A stretch of DNA of 64,000 nucleotides from Nibricoccus aquaticus. GTDB taxonomy: Bacteria > Verrucomicrobiota > Verrucomicrobiia > Opitutales > Opitutaceae. The stretch covers positions 4,419,501 through 4,483,500 of the forward strand of contig NZ_CP023344.1 in NCBI RefSeq assembly GCF_002310495.1. The letters run 5' to 3'. A model generated the notes under the pieces. It saw only the letters and a list, made by a program, of their open reading frames with translations, made no database searches and was not told where the DNA came from. The translations under genes were made by a program, and so were the position numbers. Below, in pieces: positions 18,317 through 27,358 of the stretch. The stretch's first letter is position 1. Every line of letters starts with the position of its first letter.

Positions 18317-18352
18317 GGCACGAGCGCGCACAAATGAGTGCGCAGCCGTGCC
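18317..18352. repeat. Hairpin between convergent rpoZ and dps, possible bidirectional terminator
   Basis: Nested inverted repeats: GGCACG/CGTGCC at 18317-18322 and 18347-18352 outside, GCGCAC/GTGCGC at 18326-18331 and 18338-18343 inside. It fills the 51-base gap between the two convergent stops. There is no T-tract on either strand, so intrinsic termination would be weak. Confidence 0.55.
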
Positions 18353-18353
18353 G

Positions 18354-18848
18354 TCAGGACTTCGCGGCGGCGTGGGCTTCGACTTTCCAGAGAAGGTCGT
18401 CCACGTCGCGCGAGATGCCGGTGAAGAGATCCGCGGTGCCGGCGTCACCCGCCTTGGTGGCGGTCTCGATGGCGGTGCGGGTGGATTCGGCGAAGTGGGC
18501 GAGCGCGGCGGCGAGGGCCTGGACGTGTTCACTGCCGGAGAGGATGTTGAGTGGGTAGGCGGTGAGACGGGTGCCTTCGGCGATGGTCTGGACGGTGCCT
18601 TGGGCGATGCCACCTAGGGCGACGGTGCGCTCGGCGATTTCATCGACGGCGGAGGTGATTTTGGCGGCGACCTCGTCGAAGAGTTCGTGGAGGGCGATGA
18701 AGGCGGGGCCCTTAACGTTCCAGTGGGCCTGTTTTGCCTGGAGGCCGAGATCGAGGGCGTCGGCGAGTTGCTGATTGAGCAGCTCGATCATGGCAGTGCG
18801 GGTGGACTTGGGCTGGTCGTTGGAAGAGTTCCAGAGCGGAGTTTTCAT
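18354..18848 (-). CDS. dps: Dps/ferritin-like DNA-protection protein
   Basis: A 164-residue ferritin-fold protein with the Dps ferroxidase residues: His in KQAHWNVKGPAF, and the following helix HELFDEVAAKITSAVDEIAER holding the Asp/Glu ligands at the dimer interface. Dps assembles into 12-mers that oxidise and store iron and protect DNA. The later helices (ESTRTAIETATKAGDAGTADL and SRDVDDLLWKVEAH) are also family-like. ATG 18848 gives the usual length. The basic N-terminal tail is short. Confidence 0.9.
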   Translation of the reverse strand: MKTPLWNSSNDQPKSTRTAMIELLNQQLADALDLGLQAKQAHWNVKGPAFIALHELFDEVAAKITSAVDEIAERTVALGGIAQGTVQTIAEGTRLTAYPLNILSGSEHVQALAAALAHFAESTRTAIETATKAGDAGTADLFTGISRDVDDLLWKVEAHAAAKS

Positions 18849-19053
18849 GAAGAGAGGACGGTGAGTGTGTGGCCTGAACGAGTAGTCATTGCAGGCGTCG
18901 AGTAAAGCGGTGGACGGGGTTTGCACGGAGTGAAACGCGTGTGTGAAGCACTGAAAATGCGCGACGCGCGCGTGGGCTTATAGACAGACGGCGGACGTGA
19001 GGGCATTGATTCATTGATTCGATAACGTCGTGGGTTACGGTGCGGTTTCCCGC

Positions 19054-20805
19054 ATGAGCGAACTCGATTTCCGGAATACCAACAGCCTGTGGTGCAGCGT
19101 GCTCGTGGAGACGCTCGTGAGATGCGGCGTGCGGCAGGCGGTGTGTTCACCGGGGTCGCGTTCGACGGCGCTGACGATGGCGCTGGCGCGTCATGCGGGC
19201 ATCGAGGCGGTGCCGGTGCTGGACGAACGGTCGGCGGCGTTTTTTGCGCTGGGGCTGGCGAAGCAGACGCGGCGGGCGGTGGTGCTCGTGTGCACGTCGG
19301 GAACGGCGGGGGCGAATTATTTTCCGGCGATCATCGAGGCGAAGGAAAGCGGGGTGCCGCTGATCGTGATCACGGCGGATCGTCCGCCGGAGATGCGGGA
19401 ATGCGCGTCGGGGCAGACGATCGATCAGCAGAAAATTTTTGGGAGTTTCGTGACGTGGTATCACGAGCTGGCGGTGCCGGAGCCGACGGTGGCGATGCTG
19501 CGTTATCTGCGGCAGACAATCGCTTATGCGTGCGTGCGGGCGATGAGCGGAGGAAGTGGATTGGGCGAACGAGGGCCGGTGCATTTGAATGCTCCGTTTC
19601 GCGATCCGTTGCCGCCGATTGAAAATGGAACGGCGAAGGGGATTGAAGGGCAGATCGACGAGGCGTTTTTCGCGCATCTCTCATCGGAGAAAATCGCCAT
19701 AACAAGCAGTGCCGTGCAGCGGCCAATGACGGCGCGCGGACTGATCGTGGCCGGTGCTTATGCCGCCGAACATGCGGACAAATATGCGGAGAAGTTGAGC
19801 GGGCTGGCGCGCACGCTGGGCTGGCCGGTGCTGGTGGATGTGCTCTCGCCGGCGCGGCATCTGGCGATGCCAGGAGTGACGCGGGTGAGCGCGTACGATG
19901 CGATTCTGAGAAACGAGAAAGCGGCGCGCGAACTGACGCCGCGCACGGTGCTGTGCCTTGGGAGCTGGCCAACGAGCAAGGTGCTGCGCGGCTGGCTGGA
20001 GCAGACGCAGGCGGAGACATTGCTGGTCGCGCCAACGACGAACAATCGCGACGCTCTGCACGGGAAGACGCGGCAACTGGTGTTGCCGGTGGAGAATCTG
20101 ACCGCGGTGAGCGGCGGGGCGGCCGATGCGAGCTACGTGCAGGCGTGGATGGAGGCGGAGACGGCGGCGCGTGGCGTGATCGATGCGACGCTGGAGAAAA
20201 CGGCGGAACGGTTCGAGGCGAAGGCGGCGTGGCTGATGGCGCGTAGTCTTCCGGCGGGCACGCCGGTGTTCGTGGCGAACTCGATGCCGGTGCGCGATCT
20301 TGAGTATGTGTGGCCGGTGACGGAGCGCGGTACGCAGATTTATTTCAGCCGTGGCGCGAACGGGATCGATGGCACGCTTTCGACGGCGCTGGGCATTGCG
20401 CACAGAAATGAGAAGCCGGCGGTGTTGCTCACGGGCGATCTCGCGCTGCTCCATGACGCGAACGGGTTTTTGATAAAACCGAAGCTGCGCGGATCACTGA
20501 CGATCGTGCTCATCAACAACGACGGCGGTGGGATTTTTGGGCATCTGCCGGTGGCGCAGTTTGAGCCGCCTTTCGAGGGATTTTTTGCGACGCCGCAGCA
20601 GGTGGATTTTGCGACGCTGTGCGCTGCGCATGGCGTGGAGCATGTTGCCGTGAAAGACTGGGCGGAGTTTGAGACGTTGATCGCGGCGTTGCCAGCGAGC
20701 GGGGTGCGCGTGCTGGAAGTGCGGACGGATCGGAAGCGCGATGCGGCTGCGCGGAAGGAGTTGTTTGCGCGGGCAGCGGAGGCGGTCGGGAGTACGCTGG
20801 CGTGA
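19054..20805 (+). CDS. menD: SEPHCHC synthase (menaquinone biosynthesis)
   Basis: A thiamine-diphosphate enzyme joining isochorismate and 2-oxoglutarate in menaquinone synthesis. The 583-residue chain opens with the MenD pattern (NTNSLWCSVLVETLVRCGV, then CSPGSRSTALT). It has the catalytic-side block DERSAAFFALGLAK, CTSGTAGANYFPAI, and TADRPPEMRECASGQTIDQ. The C-terminal ThDP domain has GANGIDGTLSTALGIA and GDLALLHDANG (the GD...N pattern for Mg-ThDP). Start ATG 19054 precedes the family's N-terminus closely. It stands alone, without other men genes. Confidence 0.95.
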   Translation: MSELDFRNTNSLWCSVLVETLVRCGVRQAVCSPGSRSTALTMALARHAGIEAVPVLDERSAAFFALGLAKQTRRAVVLVCTSGTAGANYFPAIIEAKESGVPLIVITADRPPEMRECASGQTIDQQKIFGSFVTWYHELAVPEPTVAMLRYLRQTIAYACVRAMSGGSGLGERGPVHLNAPFRDPLPPIENGTAKGIEGQIDEAFFAHLSSEKIAITSSAVQRPMTARGLIVAGAYAAEHADKYAEKLSGLARTLGWPVLVDVLSPARHLAMPGVTRVSAYDAILRNEKAARELTPRTVLCLGSWPTSKVLRGWLEQTQAETLLVAPTTNNRDALHGKTRQLVLPVENLTAVSGGAADASYVQAWMEAETAARGVIDATLEKTAERFEAKAAWLMARSLPAGTPVFVANSMPVRDLEYVWPVTERGTQIYFSRGANGIDGTLSTALGIAHRNEKPAVLLTGDLALLHDANGFLIKPKLRGSLTIVLINNDGGGIFGHLPVAQFEPPFEGFFATPQQVDFATLCAAHGVEHVAVKDWAEFETLIAALPASGVRVLEVRTDRKRDAAARKELFARAAEAVGSTLA

Positions 20806-20891
20806 GATTGGCGGGCGAGGGTTTTTCCGGTTGGAGGAACGCGGGTGAGGCGGGACGGGGAGCGACGATTAGGCGCGGGCGTGAGTGAACA

Positions 20892-20918
20892 GCGGGGTTA
20901 AGGCTAACCCGCCCTACC
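20892..20918. repeat. Intergenic palindromic repeat ending in CCCTACC
   Basis: GGGTTA (20895-20900) and TAACCC (20905-20910) form a stem with a 4-base loop, followed by GCCCTACC. It lies between the convergent menD and flavoprotein genes. The CCCTAC tail is shared with the inverted repeat at 4863-4921, suggesting related dispersed elements. Confidence 0.55.
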
Positions 20919-20924
20919 TCGGAG

Positions 20925-22307
20925 TCAGGAGATCTGGTCGGCGATTTCTTCGAGGGGGTAAGTGATGATTTCTGCGAGCGTGGGATGATACCAAGGTGCG
21001 CGGAGGAGATCGAAGACGGTGGCTTTCATCGCGAGCGGGCCGCTGAAGCAGTGGATGAGTTCGCCGGCGTCTTTGCCGACGATTTCCGCGCCGAGGATGC
21101 GGCCGCGTCTCGGTTCGGCGATGACCTTCACATAACCGTAGTTGGCGTCCATGAGGATGGATTTGCCGTGGTCGTTGAACGGATAGCTGGCGACGAGGTG
21201 CGGCGTCTTGGATTTTTTTAGGTCGCTCTCGAGCGCGCCGATGCTGGCGAGTTGGGGATCGGTGAAGACGACGTTGAGGAGGAGCGAGTGATCGACGGGC
21301 TTGAGTTTCTTCACGCCGAACGCGTGACGGGCGGCGAGTTCGCCCTGGGCGACGGCGAGGTGGACGATGTCGTGCGGGCCGGCGACGTCTCCGCCGGCGT
21401 AGATGTGGGGCGCGGTGGTTTGCTGGAAGCGGTTGGTGACGACACGGCCGGAGGCAGTGAGTTTGACGCCGGCGTTTTCGAGGGAGAGACCGGCGGTGTT
21501 GGGCTCGCGGCCGAGGGCGTTGAAGAGATGGGCGGCGCGGCGGATGAGCGTCTTTTTTCCTTGGGTGAAGCGGACGGTGACACCGCGTTTATCGCCGGAG
21601 ATTTTTTCGAGCGACGTGCCGGTGAGGAGCTCGATGCCCTCGTCGCGGAAGGCTTGCTGGACGGTTTCGCTGGCGGCTGGCGAGTGGTCTTTGAGGATGT
21701 GCGCGCTGCGCTGGATGAGCGTGACGCGGGAACCGATGCGGTTGAGGAACTGCGCGAGTTCGGTGGCGACAATGCCGCCGCCGAGGACGAGCACGCTCTT
21801 GGGGATGAAATCGAGATCGAGGACGTCGTCGCTAGTCCAGGCGGGCGTTTCGGCGAGGCCGGGGATGGACGGGGTGCTGACGCGGGAGCCGGTGGCGATG
21901 AGGATTTTTTTGGCGCGGATTTTTTTGCCGTCGGAGAGTTCGACGGTGTGCGGATCGAGGAAGCGGGCGTGGGCGCGGTAGAGGTCGTATTTGCCGGAGT
22001 GCATCGCCTGATCGCGATAAGAGGCGAATTCGCCGATGATTTTTTTCTTGCGCGCGTGGATGGCCTTCATGTCGGCGGACGCGCGGGGGATTTTGAGGCC
22101 GAAGGTTTTTCCTTTTTGGGCGAGGTGGAGAATCTCGGCGATGTAGAGGAGTGTTTTCGATGGCATGCAGCCGCGGAGGATGCAGAGGCCGCCGAGTTCC
22201 TTGGCGCCATCGACGATGGCTACTTTTTTGCCGAGGCTGTGGGCGACGCGGGCGGCATTGAAGCCGGCACTGCCGCCGCCGATGACGAGAAAGTCGTAGG
22301 ATTTCAT
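20925..22307 (-). CDS. Dihydrolipoamide dehydrogenase-like pyridine nucleotide-disulfide oxidoreductase
   Basis: A 460-residue class I flavoprotein. FAD site GGGSAGFNAARVA at the N-terminus; redox-active disulfide GGLCILRGCMPSK (CxxxxC); ATGS; NAD(P)-binding VLVLGGGIVATELAQF; second FAD motif HIYAGGDVAG; and a C-terminal dimerisation domain with the His/Glu active-site pair in YHPTLAEIITYPLEE. The closest relatives by motif are dihydrolipoamide dehydrogenase and mercuric-reductase-like proteins. No E1/E2 complex genes are nearby, so the physiological disulfide substrate is uncertain. Confidence 0.85.
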   Translation of the reverse strand: MKSYDFLVIGGGSAGFNAARVAHSLGKKVAIVDGAKELGGLCILRGCMPSKTLLYIAEILHLAQKGKTFGLKIPRASADMKAIHARKKKIIGEFASYRDQAMHSGKYDLYRAHARFLDPHTVELSDGKKIRAKKILIATGSRVSTPSIPGLAETPAWTSDDVLDLDFIPKSVLVLGGGIVATELAQFLNRIGSRVTLIQRSAHILKDHSPAASETVQQAFRDEGIELLTGTSLEKISGDKRGVTVRFTQGKKTLIRRAAHLFNALGREPNTAGLSLENAGVKLTASGRVVTNRFQQTTAPHIYAGGDVAGPHDIVHLAVAQGELAARHAFGVKKLKPVDHSLLLNVVFTDPQLASIGALESDLKKSKTPHLVASYPFNDHGKSILMDANYGYVKVIAEPRRGRILGAEIVGKDAGELIHCFSGPLAMKATVFDLLRAPWYHPTLAEIITYPLEEIADQIS

Positions 22308-22341
22308 GAAGAAGTTAAACGCGGGCGACGCTGAGTTTTGT

Positions 22342-22380
22342 CACAGAGGACACGGAGCGCGGACACAGAGTGCACAGAGG
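22342..22380. repeat. CACAGAGGACAC-type repeat upstream of the flavoprotein gene
   Basis: Three imperfect CACAGAGG/CACGGAG/CACAGAG units occur in 39 bases, similar to the arm of the purL hairpin repeat (11278-11306). It lies in the 151-base gap between the polysaccharide cluster and the flavoprotein gene, 35 bases upstream of the latter's start. Confidence 0.6.
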
Positions 22381-22458
22381 TCGGAAAGGACAGAATGACA
22401 AGGGCGGCGGAGAAAGAGTCGAAGAGCCGCGTCTGATGTGGCGCGAATACACGGGTGT

Positions 22459-23835
22459 TCAGCGGCCGCGGCCGAAGAGCATCACGTGGATCGTCTTGAG
22501 GATGATTGATGCATCCAGTGTGAAGGAGAAGTGCCGGATGTAATAGAGGTCGTATTCGAGTTTCCGTAACGTGTCTTCGAGATTGGCGCCGTAGGGATAA
22601 TTTACCTGGGCCCAGCCGGTGATGCCGGGGCGGACGAGGTGGCGGAAGTGGTAACAGGGGATTTGTTTTTCGTAGTCGGCGACGAGGCGGTCCCATTCGG
22701 CGCGGGGGCCGATGAGGCTCATCTCGCCACGGAGGACGTTGATGAGTTGGGGGAATTCATCGATGCGGGTGGCGCGGAGGAATCGGCCGATGCGGGTGAT
22801 GCGGGCGTCGCCTTGGGCGGTGTAGAGTGCGCCGTTGTTGTCCACCTTCATGCTGCGGAGTTTGAGAAGGGAAAACGGGGCGCGGTGGCGACCGATGCGG
22901 TTTTGCCGGAAGAAGACCGGGCCTTTGTCTTCGAGGCGTATGAGGATGGCGGCGACGGCGAGGAACGGGGCGGCGAGGGTCAGGCCGATGAGTGAAAAGG
23001 CAATGTCGCTGAGTCGTTTGATACGTTCAAAGACGGGCTCGCGGGCGACGCGGAAGCCTTCCTGGAAAAGCCACGTCTGGTTGAGTCGGTAGAGGGGGAT
23101 TTTACGCCAGTAGATCTGGTGGAAAAGTTCGAGCGTGTAGGTGGGCACGCCGTCGAAGTAGAGATCGACGAGTTGTTGCGAGGCTTCGGAGTTTAGCTCG
23201 CGGCTGGATTCGCGGAGGACGACGGCCTCGATGGCGATTTCGCCGCGTTGGATGTCGCGCAAGAGAGCGTTTAACGCGGTTGATGGGGCGTTCGTGCCGG
23301 CGCTGAGTGGGAGCAGGGGATCTTCGGCGCGGCTGCTGACGTAGATCACTTTTTGTTTCATGCCCGAGCGGACGCATTCGTCGCGGAAGGCATCGCGACT
23401 GGTAGCGTCGCCGATGAAAACGATCTGCCGGTCGCGCCGTTCCCGGATGTAGCGCAGATGAATCCAGCGGCGGTAACTGAGGGTGATCGGGATGAGCGCG
23501 ACGAAGCTGATGGCGACGACGGCACGGCTTTGCTGGAGCGTGTAGCCGGGCGGAAGGACGGTGAAGGTGATGAGCAAGGTCGCGGCCATCGCGGCGAGCA
23601 AGGCGATGGCGTGCATGCTCGTGTAATCGAGGCCGGCCATGTCGGTGCGCTGGCGGTAGCCGTCGATTAAGAAAACGGCGACGACGAGCAGCACGAGAGG
23701 GACGACGAGTGGATCGAAAACGGGACTGCGCAGATCGGCTACGCCGCGAAGCCAGCCCACGACATTGAAGACGAACGCGAGGGCGTACGTGTCGAGCAAG
23801 AGAAGGCCAATGGCCATTTTGCGACCGATCGTCAT
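22459..23835 (-). CDS. Undecaprenyl-phosphate glycosylphosphotransferase (WcaJ/WbaP type)
   Basis: A polyprenyl glycosylphosphotransferase that transfers a sugar-1-phosphate to undecaprenyl phosphate to start repeat-unit assembly. The 458-residue chain has four N-terminal helices, a central CoA-binding-like domain (RQIVFIGDATSRDAF), a fifth helix (IAFSLIGLTLAAPFLAVAA) and the C-terminal catalytic domain: LEDKGPVFFRQNRIGRH, FSLLKLRSM, RATRIDEFPQLINVLRGEM, PRAEW and RPGITGWAQVNYPYG. It is the last gene of the minus-strand cluster. Sugar specificity cannot be read from sequence. Confidence 0.93.
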   Translation of the reverse strand: MTIGRKMAIGLLLLDTYALAFVFNVVGWLRGVADLRSPVFDPLVVPLVLLVVAVFLIDGYRQRTDMAGLDYTSMHAIALLAAMAATLLITFTVLPPGYTLQQSRAVVAISFVALIPITLSYRRWIHLRYIRERRDRQIVFIGDATSRDAFRDECVRSGMKQKVIYVSSRAEDPLLPLSAGTNAPSTALNALLRDIQRGEIAIEAVVLRESSRELNSEASQQLVDLYFDGVPTYTLELFHQIYWRKIPLYRLNQTWLFQEGFRVAREPVFERIKRLSDIAFSLIGLTLAAPFLAVAAILIRLEDKGPVFFRQNRIGRHRAPFSLLKLRSMKVDNNGALYTAQGDARITRIGRFLRATRIDEFPQLINVLRGEMSLIGPRAEWDRLVADYEKQIPCYHFRHLVRPGITGWAQVNYPYGANLEDTLRKLEYDLYYIRHFSFTLDASIILKTIHVMLFGRGR

Positions 23836-23844
23836 GAGGTGCGC

Positions 23845-25080
23845 TCAGAGTGGCGGCTGGGGGGATGTGTTCGCAAGCGGGTTTCCGGAGAGCAGTGAGT
23901 GCCAGCGTGTGGTGGCGTGGTGGAGACGGCCTTCTCGCGCGCAGAAGGCGGAGGAGGCCTGGCCGAGCGCGAGGCGTTGGGCGGGATCGGATTTGAGTGA
24001 GCGAAGTATGGCGGCGAGGCGGGGGATGTCGTCGGGGGCGGAGGTGAAGGCGTGGCCGAAGCGGTTGGATTCGATGACGCGGGCGACTTCGCAGTCGCGC
24101 GGGCCGATGAAGAGAACGGGGCGGCCGATGGCGGCGATGCCGTAGAGTTTACTCGGGAAGACGAGGCGTTCGCAGCCGGTGCGGAGCGTAACGAGGTGGA
24201 TGTCGCCGAGGGCGAGCGTCTCGGCGAGTTGGTCGCGCGGCTGGGCGGGATGGAAGTGAATGTTGGCGAGATTACGTTCGCGGGCGGCGGCTTCGAGTGA
24301 GGCGCGTTGGGCGCCGTCGCCGATGAAGACGAAGGCGATGTCCGTGTCGGCGCGGAGTGATTCGGCGAGCGGAATGATCGAGGTGAAATCGTGGACGCGA
24401 CCGAGATTGCCGGAGTAGGCGATGACGAGTTTGCCGTCGAGAGCCCAGTGTGTGCGGAGAGTGGCAGTGGCGGGATAATCGGGCGGGAGTGGTTGCAGGC
24501 CCTCGGGGGCCCAGTTGGGACAAAGGTGTATTTGGGAGTCGGGCACGCCGCGCTCGCGGAGGAGCGCGGCCATATCGGTGCCGAGGGCGACGCAGGCGGA
24601 GGCGGAGCGCCAGGCGCGGTCGCGGGATGGGCGGGTGAGGGCGGTGAATTTGTGGCCGACGGCGATGGCGACTTCGGGGAAGATGTCTTGAATCCAGTGG
24701 ATGAGCCGGAGGTTTTTTCGTTTCGCGATTCCGGCGAGCGCGACGCCGAGGAGAGGCGGGTCGGTCATGGCGACGAGGGTGTCGCCGGGATGGGCGTGGC
24801 GGGTGACTGCGCGGCGTGCTCCGAGGAGGAAGCGGGCGAAGTCGGCGGTGCGTTTGAGGAGGTTTTTCTGACCGAGGCGCTTTTCGCCGATGCGGATGAT
24901 TTGGACGCCGTGGTGGGTTTCCTCGGAGGGAATGGAGGCTTCTCCTGGATGGCTCGTGATGATGGTGATCGGGAGTCCCCTCGAGGTGAGGGACTCGGCC
25001 AGATCGGCGAGCAGTTGCGCGGTGGCGGGTTGCTCGGGCCAGTAGAAGCGGTTGACGAAGATGACGCGCGGTTGAGGCAT
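23845..25080 (-). CDS. Family 4 glycosyltransferase (WcaI-like)
   Basis: A 411-residue GT-B-fold enzyme with an N-terminal acceptor domain starting VIFVNRFYWPEQPATAQLL, an HWIQDIFPEVA segment often seen in WcaI-like transferases, and a C-terminal nucleotide-sugar domain (VIAYSGNLGRVHDF, FVFIGDGAQRASLE, RLVFPSKLYGIAAIGRPV). The ATG at 25080 overlaps the upstream TGA by one base (TGATG), which sets the start and indicates coupling. The product probably extends the lipid-linked sugar made by the adjacent glycosylphosphotransferase. Confidence 0.9.
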   Translation of the reverse strand: MPQPRVIFVNRFYWPEQPATAQLLADLAESLTSRGLPITIITSHPGEASIPSEETHHGVQIIRIGEKRLGQKNLLKRTADFARFLLGARRAVTRHAHPGDTLVAMTDPPLLGVALAGIAKRKNLRLIHWIQDIFPEVAIAVGHKFTALTRPSRDRAWRSASACVALGTDMAALLRERGVPDSQIHLCPNWAPEGLQPLPPDYPATATLRTHWALDGKLVIAYSGNLGRVHDFTSIIPLAESLRADTDIAFVFIGDGAQRASLEAAARERNLANIHFHPAQPRDQLAETLALGDIHLVTLRTGCERLVFPSKLYGIAAIGRPVLFIGPRDCEVARVIESNRFGHAFTSAPDDIPRLAAILRSLKSDPAQRLALGQASSAFCAREGRLHHATTRWHSLLSGNPLANTSPQPPL

Positions 25081-25934
25081 CAGGTGGAGGCGCGGGCGCG
25101 GCGTTGGCGGTGGATTTCTTGGGAAACCCAATGTTCGTACTTGGCCATGATGCGGCAGTAGGCGAAGCCGGGCGCGCCGTCTAGGAAGCCGCGGCGGGCG
25201 ATGTATTGGTAGAGGAAGCGGAGGAAGCCGCGTGCGGGGAAATGGTGGCTGAGTTCTTTCAGGGCGCGGCGGCGGATGAGTGGATCGGCGGAGCGGATAC
25301 GGCGGTTGAGCGGGGCGGGATCGGTGGCGCGGGCGAGGAAGGCAGCGGCTTCCTGGCGGGCGTAGCGGAGGTGTTTATCGAGGAGTTCGGACTCGGATTG
25401 GGCGGAGAGGTTGTGGAGATAGTTTGCCTGAATTTTGCCGAGGCGCATGTCGGGGGCTTCGCGCTGGCCGTGTCCGGTTTGGATGAAGCGGAAGCGTTTG
25501 GCGTGGGCGAAGCGGGCCTGGTAGGCGGGGAAATCGGTGCAGCGGGGAATCCAGCGGTCGCGGAAAATCATGCGTGGGGCGACGAAGAAGCCATCGAGGG
25601 CGGGAGGATTTTCGGACGAGAGGCGGACGCACTCGGCGAAGAGTTCGGGGGTGAATTGTTCGTCGGCGTCGAGGTGGAAGACCCAATCGTGATGAAAGGG
25701 GATATCGGTGTGGGCGAAGTTGCGTTGCTGGCCGAAGTTCTCGAAACGGTTGACGACGACGCGGGCTCCAGCGGCGCGGGCGATTTGGTGAGTGCGGTCG
25801 GTGGAGCCGGAATCGAGGACGACGATGTCGTCGCAATCGCGGATGCTCGCGAGCGTGGCGGGGAGGTTTTGCTCTTCGTTGAGCGTGAGGATGACGATGG
25901 AGAACATCGGGTCAGACGCGGGCGGGGCGGTCAT
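25080..25934 (-). CDS. Family 2 glycosyltransferase (WaaE/KdtX-like)
   Basis: A GT-A enzyme with FSIVILTLNEEQNLPATLAS, DDIVVLDSGSTDRT, FENFGQQRNFA, and HLDADEQFTPEL, the pattern of the LPS-core glucosyltransferase-like (WaaE/KdtX) group. The C-terminal half (RHLRYARQEAAAF-like helices, PARGFLRFLYQYI) is typical too. ATG 25934 overlaps the upstream ligase gene by 23 bases; ATG 25907, four bases after that gene's stop, is equally possible and starts right at the domain. Its stop shares a base with the next start. Confidence 0.88.
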   Translation of the reverse strand: MTAPPASDPMFSIVILTLNEEQNLPATLASIRDCDDIVVLDSGSTDRTHQIARAAGARVVVNRFENFGQQRNFAHTDIPFHHDWVFHLDADEQFTPELFAECVRLSSENPPALDGFFVAPRMIFRDRWIPRCTDFPAYQARFAHAKRFRFIQTGHGQREAPDMRLGKIQANYLHNLSAQSESELLDKHLRYARQEAAAFLARATDPAPLNRRIRSADPLIRRRALKELSHHFPARGFLRFLYQYIARRGFLDGAPGFAYCRIMAKYEHWVSQEIHRQRRARAST

Positions 25935-27318
25935 GGGCGTCAAGCTGGGCGAGGCGCGCGGCGGAGAAGAGGGTTATCCAGAAGGCGGCGATGACGGCGG
26001 GGCAGCCGAAGGGGAACTCGATCCATGCGTAGAGCAAAACGAGTCCGCATCCGGCGAGCAAGTACGCGGGGAGCGGGCCGGGGCGGTGGCGGAGCGTGGT
26101 GACGACGGGGATCAGGACGAGCAGGCCGATGAGGGCGGTGCCGGTGAAGCCGGTTTCGGCGAGGGATTGGAGCCAGTCGGAATGGGCGTCCACGTAGATG
26201 ATGGGGAGGCTGTCGATGGATTGCTGGGTGTTGTAGCGCTGGAAGACGGGGGCGTAGGAGCCAAGACCCCAGCCGAAGGCGGGACGGTCGGCGGCCATGC
26301 GCCAGGTGTCGGCGTAGAGTGTGGCACGGGAGCCGATGCCGCCGGTGGCGCGCATGGCGGCGAGTTGTTCACGGGTGTCAGTCGCGCGGGCTGCGATGAT
26401 GGGGCGGGCGAGATCGAAGATGGCGTACGCGGCGATGAGCGCGGTGAGGACGAGTGCGAGTGCAGGCGCGAAGCGGGAGCGTTTTTCTGAGGAGCGGCGG
26501 TTGATGAGGCGGCGCAGGGCGTCAAGAAGAGCGAGGCCGAGGAGGAGGGCGACGAGGGCTGATGAAGATCGCGATGTGCTGAGCGGGGCGGTGGCGGCGA
26601 GGAGGAGTGCCGCGACGAGACCGAGGAAGGCGGGCGAGTGGAAGAAGTCACGCGAGTCGGGACGGAGGGCGTGGCGGAAGACGAGGCCGAGCGCGGCGGC
26701 GAGCATGAGCAGGACGAAGGCTCCCCAGTGGTTGTGGTAGATGAAGGAGGCGAAGAACGTTTTGTTGGGCGAGGCGATCGCCCCGAAGAAAAGGCCGGAG
26801 GAGTGCGTGAGTTTTTGGAGCGTACCAAAGATAGCGAGGACGACGGCATTTCCGGCGAGGATGAGCAGCAGGGCGCGCAAGGAATGGCGCATGCGGACGC
26901 ACAGGAGCAGGTTAAAGGCGGGAATGAACAGGGCGTTGAAGAGCCAGAGCTCAAGGAGCGTTTCGGTGGGTTGAGCGCTGCACGGCCAGCCGGTGAGCGG
27001 CGTGATCGGGACCAGGACATTTGCTCCGTAGATGACTCCGGAGGTGAAGGCGGGCTGGAGAGTGCTGAGGAGGACGAGCGCGTTGTATCCGAGAAGCGGC
27101 CACAGGAAGTGGAGCGCGCGGAGCGAGGCGCGTTCGTCGCGCAGGCGGATGAAGATCGCGGCTATCGTGAGGACCAATCCCAAGCTGCCGAAGATCGAAA
27201 GGACGGGACGCGCCCACGCGATGTTTCCTCCGAGGGCCCAGCTGGCGAAGATGACGAGCGCGGCTGCGTGCAGGACGGCGAATAGTTCGAGGAAGAAATG
27301 GCGTGTGAGGACGAACAC
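25912..27318 (-). CDS. O-antigen ligase/polymerase-family membrane protein
   Basis: A 468-residue protein with about twelve hydrophobic segments and the Wzy_C/WaaL-type signature. The large external loop contains SPNKTFFASFIYHNHWGAF, then GIGSRATLYADTWRMAADRP, FGWGLGSYAPVF and YVDAHSDWLQSLAETG, with the D-A-H-x-D-x-L-Q-x-x-x-E-x-G pattern common to O-antigen ligases. These enzymes transfer completed glycan from the lipid carrier to lipid A-core or another acceptor. Its place between glycosyltransferases supports a surface-glycan role. Ligase versus polymerase cannot be decided by sequence alone. Confidence 0.85.
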   Translation of the reverse strand: MFVLTRHFFLELFAVLHAAALVIFASWALGGNIAWARPVLSIFGSLGLVLTIAAIFIRLRDERASLRALHFLWPLLGYNALVLLSTLQPAFTSGVIYGANVLVPITPLTGWPCSAQPTETLLELWLFNALFIPAFNLLLCVRMRHSLRALLLILAGNAVVLAIFGTLQKLTHSSGLFFGAIASPNKTFFASFIYHNHWGAFVLLMLAAALGLVFRHALRPDSRDFFHSPAFLGLVAALLLAATAPLSTSRSSSALVALLLGLALLDALRRLINRRSSEKRSRFAPALALVLTALIAAYAIFDLARPIIAARATDTREQLAAMRATGGIGSRATLYADTWRMAADRPAFGWGLGSYAPVFQRYNTQQSIDSLPIIYVDAHSDWLQSLAETGFTGTALIGLLVLIPVVTTLRHRPGPLPAYLLAGCGLVLLYAWIEFPFGCPAVIAAFWITLFSAARLAQLDAHDRPARV

Positions 27319-27358
27319 AGGGTTTGGGAGAAGACTATTTCCTAAGGACGGACAGGGC

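Noticed and set aside
21252-22334. 360-codon plus-strand frame opposite the flavoprotein gene
   Set aside because: Antisense of a conserved Rossmann-fold protein; no recognisable domain.
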